Numbered from the stretch's first letter, positions 1 through 9,747 are shown. The stretch: DNA of 17,500 bases from Trachelipus rathkii (GCA_015478945.1 JABUQX010118607.1:12501-30000); one strand, 5' to 3'. The notes: a model not told the origin generated them from the sequence alone. A program made the numbers and translations.

Positions 1-1577
1 TAAATTATGAGGTAATATTATATTATTCGTATATATGTATATATTATATTAAGTTATTATATAATAGATTTACGCTAGTGATATATGGGATTTGGTATAA
101 TAAAGTGAAATAAATATATATTGATATTCTAGATGTATAGGGCGTAGTATATAGTAGTAGTATAACAGATAATCAATTTTCATAATTAAAATGATATTTT
201 TTAAAAGATTGTAAATATATTTATTTATATATTATATATATAGATATATTATATAGTGGTATATAGTATGTATTTATAATATTATAAATAGGGTTATATA
301 TAAATATATCTATTATATATAATATATAATTAGATATAATATGAATAATATATTTATTATAATATTATAGAGATTACTAATGTATGATAATATATACATA
401 TAAGTATATATATACTTAATATAGGCTAAGTATTATATATAGTATATGCTAGTTATGAGCTATATAATATAATTATATATGTATATATATATATATATAT
501 GACATTTATATTTATATATATATATATATGTTAACCGGCGATAGTTGATATAATATATATATAATATAGTGAGTAATTAATAGGTATATAAGATATATAT
601 ATCTAGTATAGTATATAGTATAATACTATATATAGTATATATATATATATATTTTTTATATTATATATATATATTATATAGTATATGTAATATATATAAT
701 ATACTTAATATATAATATTAATTAATATATTATGATATATATATATATTATATATATTTTTTTTTACTATATATTTTTATATATATAGGTATGATATATA
801 TAATTAGTTATATATAATATATGGTAGTATATTATATAATATAGTATATCATATATATAATTATTATATATATATATGAATATTATATATATATATTATT
901 TATATATAATTATACGGTTTATTATATAATATATTCTGATAGGTCTATTGGTTATGTACCTACTTATGATATTATTTAATATATTTATATAATATATATT
1001 ACTAATTTTATATATAGTATATAATATATAGATATATATATACTATATATATAATATAATATTAATATTAATATCGTAGATATATATATATATTTATTAT
1101 ATACTTATATAATTAATATAATATTTATAATATAATAGATTCTCAAGATGAAGAAACTCAGGACGCGATATTAAGTATATGATTATACTAACTATATATA
1201 TCGGTATCATATATATAGGTACCGTTATATATCGCTATAGAGTATAGTATTAATATTATATATTATATAATATATATAATAGTAATAGTACTGATATAAT
1301 AATATAAATGATAGCGCAGTATTATATAGTAATATATCTATATATATGTATATCTTATATATAATATATATATAGTATATATAATATATAATATATATTA
1401 TATATATATTGATATATATATATTAAATTATTACTATTATATATATATATTATATGATATATATATAAATATATATTATTATATAGTAATTATATTAATA
1501 TATATATAATATATAATATATATATATATATAAATAGTATTATATATATATAATAATATATCTATTATATATATATA
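1..1577. repeat. Degenerate AT-rich simple repeat
   Basis: The stretch is almost entirely irregular (TA)n, with TAA, TATAG and ATTA variants and scattered single G or C bases. Only two short pieces stand out as non-repeat: around 1138-1175 (containing AAGATGAAGAAACTCAGGAC) and around 930-965. No open frame of useful length and no promoter-like organisation is visible. The irregular interruptions suggest an old, mutated dinucleotide array; errors in assembling or reading low-complexity DNA are an alternative explanation. Confidence 0.9.
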
Positions 1578-1850
1578 GTATCATGATAGGGCGAATCCGA
1601 ATTCCGATTCGGGATTCGATCGGTCGAGCTCTCGAATTGGATTCGGATTCGATTCGAATGAGGGTGGTGGATTCGGATTTCGATTCGATTCGAGAGCTTT
1701 CACTACCACGGATTCGGAATTCGATTTCGAATCCAAGGTGCTGACTTGGATTCGGATTCGATATCGAGCTTGTTACACATACTGGAATTCGGGATTCTAA
1801 GCTCGGATGCGAGTCCCGGATTCGAATCAATGTGATTTTTGTTTCTAAGG
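1578..1850. repeat. GATTCG-hexamer-rich block, copy A
   Basis: The block contains many copies of GATTCG, GGATTCGGATTCG and the reverse complement CGAATC, separated by short unique pieces, and it is much richer in G+C than its surroundings. Its left edge reads AGTATCATGATAGGGCGAAT and resembles the left edge of the second block at 7868 (AGTATTATGATCGGATCGAT). Both then reach GAATTCC, and both contain a TTNCACATA motif downstream. The hexamer makes all frames look open, producing repetitive Arg-Ile or Ser-Asp-Ser type peptides, so the 109-residue minus-strand frame at 1540-1869 is not a credible protein. The block could be the subterminal repeat region of a non-autonomous DNA transposon, because short repeated motifs near element ends are typical of hAT-like elements. 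I cannot identify the family. Confidence 0.7.
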
Positions 1851-2048
1851 GTGTCAAAAAAGATATCAAAATAATAAAAAAAACGAAAACTTAGAATAAA
1901 ATTGGATCACTATTTAGGAGCCAACCACAGGAGTGTTGTAGGAGCCAATCAAGATGCATATTTCTATTATTTTTGGCTAATCATAACGCCATATAAGAAA
2001 TAGTTACTCCTGAAACATTGGAAAAACTAATAATTTATAGAGAATATG
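1851..2048. other. AT-rich unique spacer with a short direct repeat
   Basis: This spacer lies between the GATTCG block and the foldback element. The only structure I see is a 12-bp imperfect direct repeat, AGGAGCCAACCA at 1916-1927 and AGGAGCCAATCA at 1940-1951, spaced 24 bp apart. A related TTTTGGCTAATCA follows at about 1971. No open frame is present. Confidence 0.5.
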
Positions 2049-2083
2049 TTAATGAGGACAGGGTCCAATATTGGCTCGGACTA

Positions 2084-2123
2084 CGCCCAATTTTCACCCC
2101 CTAAATATGGACATAAAATTCGG
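2084..2123 (+). repeat. Left inner inverted repeat of the foldback element
   Basis: This 40-bp segment begins CGCCCAATTTTCACCCCC and ends near ATTCGG. It pairs with 3414-3452 in inverted orientation with about four substitutions and two small gaps by eye. It is the best-conserved part of the 1.4-kb structure, which is consistent with a terminal region under selection for recognition while mobile. Confidence 0.8.
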
Positions 2124-3413
2124 AATGAATCCCAAATTTGAAACCCTATTAAAAATAAACAATACTTTTTGACCTCTAAAACGTTGTTTTTTTGGTGTTT
2201 TTCTGCGTCTGTAGTAATTTCTTTCAGAATATTCAGTTTTTTCAAAACCCATGTTGTGACATTTTTCGGCATCAAATTCAACAATTTTTTTTATAAATGA
2301 TTTAACTTTGAGGTATGCATTATATGGAATTCTACAAAGTGCCGAAGTATTTTTTCGTTTTTGAGTTTTGTGTATGTTGTCCAATTTTTAAAACCAATTT
2401 TTTTTATGTTTAAAATGAAAAAGTTGCGAATAGATTTTTTTCTTGTTTTGGGCGAAGTGGATTGAAATTTTAGGCATATATAGACTCGGAGAGATGCACA
2501 TTTTTTAGTTAAAATAAATTCTTTGTTTATGCATTAGCTTTTGATTTGTTCTTGGAACAGAATTTGAATTCAAAAAAAAATTTTTTTGGGATTGGTAAAT
2601 TAATTTAAAATGAATTTTCTTTTGAGGTAGACAAAGAGGAATTATCATATAGTAAAATAGTATGCAATCTCCCGTTTATACAAGCCCTAAAAATGTGATG
2701 TTGTTGAACGGATGAGTAGAAAATTAATGAGGTATAATTCAATTTTTCATTTCGAAAATTCAAGAGAATGGTTTTGAAAAAAGTGGACGAATATTGAGAT
2801 GGTCAGTTTTTTTTCGTCATTCCGACCTCTACATGCAGATTTTCATGAGGAGTAGTTGTTTAGTTCGGACGAGATCGAGCATCTTGTGTTTACATTAGAT
2901 AATGGTTTTTGTATAAACCTCAAGAAAGAAATTGGTTTTTGTAAGAATAAAGAATTTATTTATTGAAAATTTATTGCAAAAACAAAATCGAAAACTGAAT
3001 ACATATAGCAAATAGATTATTGTAAGTGAAAAATGTGCGATATTCTGCTCCTGATAAATAGGCGCATGGAGAATTTTGTCCATTCGCTTCGAAAGGAAAA
3101 AAAATTATTGCAATTTTTCCATTTTAAAATCCCAAAAAAGTGGTTTTGAATGGACAACGTCTGAGCACAAAAAAAAATCGGAAAAGGTACTTCGTGATTG
3201 ATGTTAGATAATGGACATCTATGCATATTTCAGTTTTGAAGTCATTTCGAAAAAATTCTGGGAGTTGTATTTGAAAAATTTCAAAAACATAGTTTTGGAA
3301 AATTGAAATGCTGACGATTACTAAGAACTACACGAAAAAAACCATGAAACAACGTTTAGAAGGCGAAAATAATCTCATGTTTGGTGTTTAAGTCAAAATT
3401 GGGCTTGATATAT

Positions 3414-3452
3414 CCGATTTATGTCCATTTTTAAGGGGTGAAAATGTGGGCA
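3414..3452 (-). repeat. Right inner inverted repeat of the foldback element
   Basis: Read on the minus strand it begins TGCCCACATTTTCACCCC and continues through ATGGACATAAATCGG, matching 2084-2123. Outside it, the minus strand reads GGGGAGGTGCAACTATT, which weakly matches the left outer sequence AGGACAGGGTCCAATATT. The true terminus is therefore probably 30-35 bp farther out, at the TTAA. Confidence 0.8.
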
Positions 3453-3486
3453 CTGAATTAAATAAATAGTTGCACCTCCCCTTTAA

Positions 3487-3975
3487 AAAAAATTAATTTT
3501 TAATTTTTAATAAATTTGCTATGTAATTATGAAATAGTTAAGTGAAATTGCCATATTTAGTAATAACTTTTAAAATTATAATAAAAAGGCAAGCTTAAGA
3601 ATTAAAATTCTTTATAGCAGTTAAAGGTTAAAATTATTTAATTATATATATATATATATAGTATATATATATAATATTAATATATATAGTATATATTAAT
3701 TACTAATAATCTATTTATAGTTTAGTAATGTCGTATATATTAGTATATATTATTTGATATGGGGCGTGCCAGCTTTCCAAGTAGCGGGTCAGCTTAAAAC
3801 TTTTATAGAGCTCTATATAGTATATTATAATTAATATATATACTTATGTTAAAGGAATTTAGTAGTACGGTATAAGGCATAAATAATATTATAATATATA
3901 TATATATATAATATAGTATATATATATATATATTAAGTAGTAATATATATATATATATATAAGGTATAAGGGGAA
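3487..3975. repeat. AT-rich spacer and degenerate AT repeat
   Basis: 3487-3640 is A/T-rich unique sequence, and 3641-3975 is (TA)n with interruptions. A small GC-rich piece at about 3760-3795 (containing GGGGCGTGCCAGCTTTCC and AGCGGGTCAGC) is the only departure. It is too short to interpret. No gene is visible. Confidence 0.8.
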
Positions 3976-5880
3976 TTTGCATAGAATAATGAGTAAAACA
4001 TATTTACAGAAAACATATTTATAAAAGGGAAGAATAATACTAGAAACATTTTTAATGGATAATTAAATGATTATATTTTAAAAATAAATATTTTTAAATA
4101 CTAGAATGTCAAAATACAATATGCGAATGGTGAATAAAAATTCACAATATAGGAGAGTTGCAAAATTGTATTAAAAAAGTAAGTTTCTTGGGATTAAGGA
4201 AATTTATGCAAGTACGTTTTTGAAATATAAAATAATGCAGAATTGGAGTCAAACGAAATGTTTGTGGCACACGTCAAATAATGAGCAGCCAGTATTTAAC
4301 CTGTCATCTTCCATAGGATGGTAAATGGCATGCCAAGTCTTTACGATCTTCGGCAGAGTGAACATAAAGAGAGCTCTGCTGTCTGGTGGTTCGCAATGCA
4401 TGAGCGAGTAAGTATTATGATTCAAAGCCTTTATTCGTCGACGGTAAAGTAAAGGATTCTGGTCTCGACTTTAAGACTTGGGAGACACAACAGATCTTTT
4501 GAGATTCTTCAACTAATAGCAGTCTGTTCTTGTCGCTTCTACATATTATGTGGTTACAAAGATTAAGCTCTTCTGTCTATATGCTTCTTAGTGTGAAACG
4601 GCATATAGATATAAAATGATAGGCTGTGCTTGTTAGTCCTTAAACATTCATCGATTTTATGAGTTGAAGTTGTGGACAAGGGATGTAGATTGACTAGTCA
4701 GGGGCATAAGCAGGCAAGTTAATTTTCAGTAGAAATCTGTAGATTACGCCAAGAAGCGGTTAATAGGAATGCAGATGCAGGAATTTTAAGGATTCGTTTC
4801 GCCAGAAAACTCTCGTGAATTTGTTGATGAGTGGCGATGCGTCTGCGGTTGCTGCATGATGCTGCTAGATCCAGAACATATTGTGGTAATATTTATATCA
4901 AGTCTCAAGATGCTCGGAAGATTTGATTAGCTGTATATTAACATTATAGGTGATATATTTTTTTCTTTTCTTCCGGATTAGCTTCGACTAAAGTCCATAA
5001 ACCATTTTATCCAACAATTAGTGGTTGATAATGTAGATGCGCGGTTTACAGTATTGCAAGGTTTTTGATATTGGCGAGCATTTACAACTGGCTCTAACAT
5101 AGCAAGAGTACTACTTTATCGCGATCAATATAGTCTATGTAGGCAGCATAGGATGTTGAAGAATGGACAACTTACAAGCTCCGGCTGAAGTGCATACTGA
5201 AAAGCGCTTTTTCTGTGGCGGTATCCTCCTTCGATGAGGAAATGGTCTTATCTATATGACTTGCATCATTTCGTAAAGGGCTGCCTTAAATGCACTCATC
5301 GATGCATCTTGTGTATGTTACTAGTATCGTATCATAGGTATTTAACTAGTGTAATAGCATGAGGTAATTATAATATAAGGAGTAGTAGTATAAATAGTTT
5401 TATACTAAGACAGTGACGGCGAGATAAGTTCAAAGTATTGTAATATGTGATTATTTAGATTTAATTATAAGATTATAAAGTATATACGATTAGGATATGA
5501 TACATAACCTGCGACGAGTCAGCCTCTAGAAAGGAGGCCAAACAAATGCATAATACTAAATAAACTGAGAGCAGTCTAAGCCGGGAAAAAAGGAATTACT
5601 TGCAGTTGGAATGTGGTAGAAGATTTTAGTTGAGTGAAGAAAAAAGTAATAGTCTAAAATAACTACAATAGGCTACAGGGAAAAGAAATAGCTTGTTTGG
5701 AATCCTGGCGTAAAAAATTATATTAGGAGAAAGACTGTAAAAAAAAAAAAATTGCTAGTGATTGATTGAATAATTTATAAGAGAGTAAGAATGAGGAGAT
5801 AAGCTATTATAAAAACTTTATAACGTAATTAAGTTAAATAACTAGACTTCTAGTATAAGTTAATTTTCTTTTAACTAAAG
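3976..5880. other. Unique, moderate-GC stretch with no identified gene
   Basis: From about 4240 to 5330 this is the longest non-repetitive, moderate-GC stretch of the window; its edges are AT-rich. On the plus strand G exceeds C, so the minus strand has few TGA and TAG codons and stays open more easily. A perfect 9-bp hairpin stem occurs at 4576-4584 and 4601-4609 (TCTATATGC and GCATATAGA, 16-nt loop). At 5350-5880 the sequence is A/G-rich with nothing recognisable. It could be a decayed transposable element or an intron or intergenic fragment; nothing I see decides between these. Confidence 0.5.
4249..5340 (-). other. Minus-strand mosaic of short open frames, possible decayed coding sequence
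   Basis: No family is recognised. Reading the minus strand from 5340 downwards, short stretches with mixed amino-acid composition are open in changing frames. One runs 4892-4719 (57 codons, no ATG, containing RRRIATHQQIHESFLAKRI). Another runs 4470-4249 (73 codons, containing an ATG at 4401 that would give 50 residues beginning MHCEPPDSRALF and ending in HKHFV before TGA). Fragments near 5290-5100 include one with SSSKEDTATEKALF. The frame changes would fit a pseudogene broken by indels, or a gene with introns. The caution is strong: the minus strand is G-poor here, which lengthens open frames by chance, and more than one frame looks plausible in the same place. I therefore do not call it a gene. 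Confidence 0.2.
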
Positions 5881-6111
5881 ATACCCCAAGGGTATACGCA
5901 CAGGATGGCAGAGTCTGTGATTCTCGGGCCTTCCGGGAACCTACGGGAGGACTTATTTCCCCTCCGGGGAGGGTTGCTCCGAACCCCGCGCTCTTGGTAT
6001 TGTGTCGGCAGGGGTTTTCCTCCGCCTTCTCTCTACGGAGTGATGAAACGTCCCCCCTGGTGGGCCCGTGGCGGTGCGATGCCCACTACAATCTTATGGA
6101 GGCGAGAGTGA
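5881..6111 (+). other. Isolated GC-rich island with many short hairpins
   Basis: A sharply GC-rich 230-bp block sits between A/G-rich DNA and AT repeat. It opens with a perfect hairpin, ATACCC-CAA-GGGTAT (5881-5895). This is followed by CACAG/CTGTG (5899-5903 and 5915-5919), a CCCTCCGGGGAGGG near-palindrome around 5959-5972, a GGGTT/AACCC pairing around 5970-5985, CTCCG/CGGAG around 6020-6040, and GTGGGC/GCCCAC around 6061-6086. A 68-codon frame runs 5905-6111, starting MAESVILGPSGNLRED and rich in Pro, Gly and Arg. It has no recognisable domain and could exist by chance because GC-rich DNA has few stops. The hairpin density suggests a structured RNA, the end of a repetitive element, or foreign DNA. 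I cannot assign it. Confidence 0.45.
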
Positions 6112-6780
6112 TAAGTATCTTTTACAAATTATTATATACAGCTAAAGGTGAGCATGGCAGATGTTATTATATATTAGCTATATATATATTAATAGCATAC
6201 TTAATATATAGTAGGCTATAATTAGGTCATATCTAATGATAGCTTGATATATAAGGTATAAAATATATATACTAATATATAAATATATATAGTATATATA
6301 TACATATATATTATAACTATATTTATTAGAATATAATATAGGAATTATGATAGGTAACGGTAATACTATATATCGTATGGACCAGTAATAATATATATAA
6401 GATACCTAATACGTATATAATATCTAAGATATAATATCAATTAATAGAAATATATAATAGTATATAATATTACTGATAAGGTACTAAAGTAGTAATAAAT
6501 ATGCTGTTATTAATTTATTAATAGTTAGGCATAGAATCTTGGACGTTAGGGGGCTTAGCTATCGCAATGTCATGTATAATATACTAGATGGTTGGAGTAA
6601 GATTAGAAGATTCAACGTGCATGATAATAGAGTAGTTAATAACGTATATAATATTATATATATATTATATATATACAGTATAATAGTATAATAGTATAAT
6701 TATATACGATTATATATCTCTGGTCCTCACGCGCCGAGCTCGAGCTCATCATAAGAAAATAAGGATTTTTCTTTATTTAT
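6112..6780. repeat. Degenerate AT repeat
   Basis: Mostly (TA)n with TAA and TAG variants. A small patch at about 6530-6625 (containing GGACGTTAGGGGGCTTAGC) and a CGCGCCGAGCTCGAGCTC motif near 6730 break the pattern. No gene is visible. Confidence 0.8.
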
Positions 6781-6960
6781 TTTTTTTGTTACATTTTCCT
6801 ATAAATTTTACAAGGATTGCAATGTAAGTGTCTTTTTCTCCGCTTGTATGCTATCTGCAGTTTTTAGATATTTTTTTTTTTACATTTCATCTATAAATTT
6901 TACCAGGAGTTCAACATGTATTCACGGTTTTTCCTGTAGCTATTGTAGTTTTTGAGATAT
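6781..6960. repeat. Imperfect tandem duplication, two units of about 90 bp
   Basis: Unit 1 (about 6781-6870) and unit 2 (about 6871-6960) align along their whole length. Each opens with a T run followed by ACATTT, then CTATAAATTTTAC(A/C)AGGA, a middle section ending in GT, a T-rich stretch, and finally GTTTTT(A/G)(-/G)AGATAT. The sequence after unit 2 is GC-richer and not repeated. This may be the remnant of a minisatellite or of two solo repeat ends. No coding sense is seen. Confidence 0.7.
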
Positions 6961-7130
6961 GGATTGCGGTTGCTCTTCTAGAGGCTGGCCTATATATTAC
7001 TATATAGAAGATTATAAATGAGTATATCTATAGAGTAGTTGTATACAATATATATGATAAGTATGATTAATTATATAATTATTAAATATAAATTATGGTA
7101 CAATAGTCAGAGAGTAATTAAGAAGTCTTG

Positions 7131-7430
7131 GATCTAGGTGTTGAGGATTACGATACTATCCAATTTTAACTGAACGTTTTGATAGAAGGAGTATTATTCG
7201 GGCAGAATGATTGAGAGCCAAACTGAACGCTTTAAAGGAAACGCTCTTTTGGTTATAATTCATAATAGCTGGTGTCCTTTAAGTATACATCGCGTAGCTA
7301 AAGATGAATTACATATGAATTGATAATAGAGCTGGTATTTCCAAAATTTATGACAGCTCGACGAATAAAGCCTTGCTAGGGGGGAGAGGCTGCCCTTAGC
7401 CCGCTCTGAAACGACGCGCATATAATAATC
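7131..7430. other. Moderate-GC unique segment
   Basis: This differs in composition from the AT-rich DNA on both sides. It contains a 9-bp direct repeat AACTGAACG at 7168-7176 and 7221-7229, in the related contexts TTAACTGAACGTTTT and CAAACTGAACGCTTT. It also has a hairpin with an 8-bp stem including one G-T pair (GCTAGGGG at 7375-7382, CCCTTAGC at 7393-7400). No open frame worth reporting is visible. It may be a fragment of a dispersed repeat. Confidence 0.4.
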
Positions 7431-7867
7431 ACACATTAACTAGTATAGGATATAATATATATAGGAGAGTATATACGTTTTAGAGAAGTAATTAATATCG
7501 TAGTTATAATTTGGGTCTGGTAGAGTTGATTATTATAGAGGAAGGTAGGTTATAAGATAGATAATTTGGCTGTAATAAAGTAGCTGATAGATAGATAACT
7601 TTATGGATAGTCGATGATATATATATGATATATAGTGATATAGATGATACGCGAGATTAATATAATATATGTGATAGTTATATTGTTGACATATTATAAA
7701 ATTATTTTAACTAACATGGCAAATAAAGTGAATATGAGGTGAATATCAGGCAAATATAAAAAAATTAAAAATGAGAAAATTTTTTTTTATATATGCATAA
7801 ATTTTGAGAAAGAAATATGTCTATTTTTGGTTGTTGTATTAATAATTTGTATGAAAGCATTGTAATA
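7431..7867. other. C-poor AT-rich spacer
   Basis: Irregular A, T and G sequence with TATA, GATA and TAGT words and very few C residues. No gene, clear tandem period or inverted repeat is visible. Confidence 0.6.
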
Positions 7868-8140
7868 GAGTATTATGATCGGATCGATTCGAATTCCGGA
7901 TCGTCGAATTCGGATTCGGATGCAATAGCTTTGTTTGAAAATGATCGAGTTAAGGTTTCGAAATTCGTAAGTATATTCGTGATTCACCACCCACAGGGAT
8001 TCGGAATTCGGGAGTTCTTCGAGAATCCAAAGGAGGCGGATTCGGAAGTTCGGATCGGATTCGAATCAGTTTCACACATAACGACGTGATTGCGGATTCG
8101 ATTGACGAAATCCGCGAGAAGTGGAGGATTCGCTGCATTG
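7868..8140. repeat. GATTCG-hexamer-rich block, copy B
   Basis: This is a second block dense in GATTCG, CGGATTCGG and GAATTC words, lying in the same orientation as the block at 1578-1850. The left edges correspond (AGTATTATGATCGGATCGAT here), as does GATTCGAATCA followed shortly by a CACATA motif. Internal order is only loosely conserved, so the copies are old or have been shuffled. Open frames on both strands (for example 7817-8089 plus and 7950-8138 minus) are shadows of the hexamer and are not genes. Confidence 0.7.
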
Positions 8141-9480
8141 CACATGATATAATATAGAGATTGTATGAAGTATAGATTATATAGATAAGGACTGTAGTAC
8201 TATACGACAGAGGTCGATAGTATGTTAAAGAGCAGTGGATGAGTGTAGGTGATAGTATCTGTGCTGGATAGTATAATTGAGGTGAGTTAGGATATAAGTT
8301 CCTAAGACAGTAATGTAGGGAATAGGAGTATAAAGTTTATATATATATGAATATATAATATATATATAGTAATGTGTATTTTATTTCTATATATATTTTT
8401 ATATTAGGATCAAGTATATATATTTATATAATATATATAATAATAGGTTGTAGTACATATGTATTATATCTATATGTAACCCAATGTATTAGATATAGGC
8501 GAGTTTTTATTAGGTACTATATAGTATATAGTAGGTAAGTAGTAGTATAGTGGACTATATATATTATATGATATAATAATATATATATTATAATATTATA
8601 ATATAGATAATGAACATACAGTGCATATCTTTAACTGTTTATGCGGATTAATACGGGACGACGAGAACGGATAGGAGATATTGTAACTATATATATAGTA
8701 TAAACCAGACAGCGGGAAGAGTAAATATTACTATGTTAGAGGTAGTGAGATATTAAGAATTATGGTTTTATAGATACTATACTATTGGACAGGTTGATAT
8801 AAGAGATGATTCTGAGGTTTAGAGATAGATTTAGTATATGAACTGATAAATAGCGTAGCGTAATGAGGTATTAAATAGATACTATGGAAAGAGTCGATAA
8901 TGTATGATTCTAATAGTAGGATAGTAGATAGATTAACTATCCATTTGATATATATATAATATTAATAACGCGTAACATCATCTGTGTTAAGTACAAAATA
9001 ACGTCTGAGATAGAGAATTATTAGAGTGATGAATGTGTGCAGCTGATGCGTGACGGTAGCGTTGATTGATTTTGTCATATATACGGATAGATAATTAAAC
9101 AGTAGATATTGATAGATGAACCTAGAGTGTAGATAGTAATGTGGGTACGCGGATAAAGTTGATCTAGTCATAGACACACAGTGTATATAGATAGGGACAT
9201 TAATGAGTGAAAGTAGTACGTATATAACAGGTCGATATCGTAGTACGTATGGACCTACTATTAGGTGCGTGAGAGGTATATAATATTTAATATGTATATT
9301 ATAGATATCAGTAAGTGTAGTAAGCTAATCGTATTACGGGATACGGAGATATAACGTTAGAGTACTAAGAGATGATATATAATTAATATATATTGATATA
9401 ATATATATATAATTAGTATTAATTATAGAAGGGGTATAATATATATGTAAGTATTACGTATACCTATAATAGCCAAGGGT
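8141..9480. other. C-poor, AT-rich non-coding stretch
   Basis: It contains AT repeat (for example 8335-8620 and 9275-9450) mixed with unique DNA that is strongly depleted in C on the plus strand; 8221-8280 has 19 G against 3 C. Words such as GATAG, TAGTA and GATATA recur without a fixed period. The minus-strand frame at 8962-9177 is low-complexity and without motifs. I see no gene. Confidence 0.6.
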
Positions 9481-9620
9481 TAAGATAAATTGGATCTTCT
9501 TACATATTTTCCTACAAACAGCCAACATTACGCTGCAAAAAGAAATCACAGAATCAAAATACGAAATAGATAGAAGTTCGAATATGTGAAGTAGTGGATA
9601 AAGATTTATCAGCGTTAGGG

Positions 9621-9747
9621 AGAAAGAAGAAGAAGAAAAAGAAGAAGAAGAAGATAGAAGGAAGAGAGAAGAAGAAGAATGAAGAAGAAGAAGAAGAAGA
9701 GAAGAAGAAGAAGAAGCAGAAGAAGAAGAAGAATGAAGAAGAAGAAC
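9621..9747. repeat. (GAA)n microsatellite, interrupted
   Basis: About 127 bp of GAA repeats with interruptions (GATAGAAG, GAGAG, GAATG, GCAG). It is strongly purine on the plus strand, a type of tract able to form triplex (H-DNA) structure. The minus-strand reading gives only Phe, Ser and Leu runs, so the open frames crossing it are repeat artefacts. Confidence 0.92.

Larger units (their letters stand above)
2049..3486. mobile_element. Foldback-type (long inverted repeat) non-autonomous element
   Basis: The two halves are diverged inverted copies of each other. The outer part of the left half, 2084-2123, matches the reverse complement of 3414-3452 at roughly 34 of 40 positions by eye, sharing TTTTCACCCC and ATGGACATAAA. 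Further matches continue inward in the same order. Examples are CCTCTAAAACGTTGTTT (from about 2172) against CCTTCTAAACGTTGTTT, GTTGTCCAATTTTTAAAACC (from about 2377) against GTTGTCCATTCAAAACC, GCACATTTTTTAGTTA (from about 2496) against GCACATTTTTCACTTA, and TTTTGAGG against TCTTGAGG near 2620. Similarity fades only near the centre, around 2768. TTAA lies at 2049-2052 and 3483-3486, giving the same centre of symmetry. No frame encodes a recognisable transposase, and the short minus-strand frames in the left arm are broken by stops in the matching right arm. The element therefore looks like a foldback or MITE-like sequence mobilised by another element's enzyme. Low arm identity suggests an old insertion. 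Transcribed, it would form a long imperfect hairpin RNA. Confidence 0.75.

Noticed and set aside
1540..1869. 109-codon minus-strand open frame
   Set aside because: It is a translation of the GATTCG hexamer and then of AT repeat (repeating Arg-Ile, Ser-Glu-Ser and Ile-Tyr words), with no domain.
2081..2384. Two overlapping minus-strand frames in the left arm of the foldback element (67 and 96 codons)
   Set aside because: They overlap each other, and the matching right-arm sequence carries stops soon after the equivalent ATG (MDNV then TGA), so the reading frame is not conserved between the arms.
2895..3226. Minus-strand frames in the right arm (62 and 69 codons)
   Set aside because: T-rich arm sequence read on the minus strand; the products are Phe- and Ile-rich with no motif and have no counterpart in the left arm.
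4300..4412. Possible plus-strand exon ending at a GTAAGT donor near 4407
   Set aside because: The acceptor side lacks a pyrimidine tract, the 44-codon plus frame is short, and the minus strand looks at least as open in the same place.
5994..6221. 75-codon plus frame overlapping the GC-rich island
   Set aside because: It overlaps the 5905-6111 frame and continues into AT repeat, giving an Ile, Tyr and Leu tail. It is a shadow frame.
5520..6987. 12-bp inverted match CAGCCTCTAGAA (5520-5531) with TTCTAGAGGCTG (6976-6987), a possible 1.47-kb transposon enclosing the GC-rich island
   Set aside because: A 12-bp match can arise by chance in a window this size, it contains the palindrome TCTAGA, homology does not extend further, and the flanks (CGACGAGT and GCCTATAT) show no target duplication.
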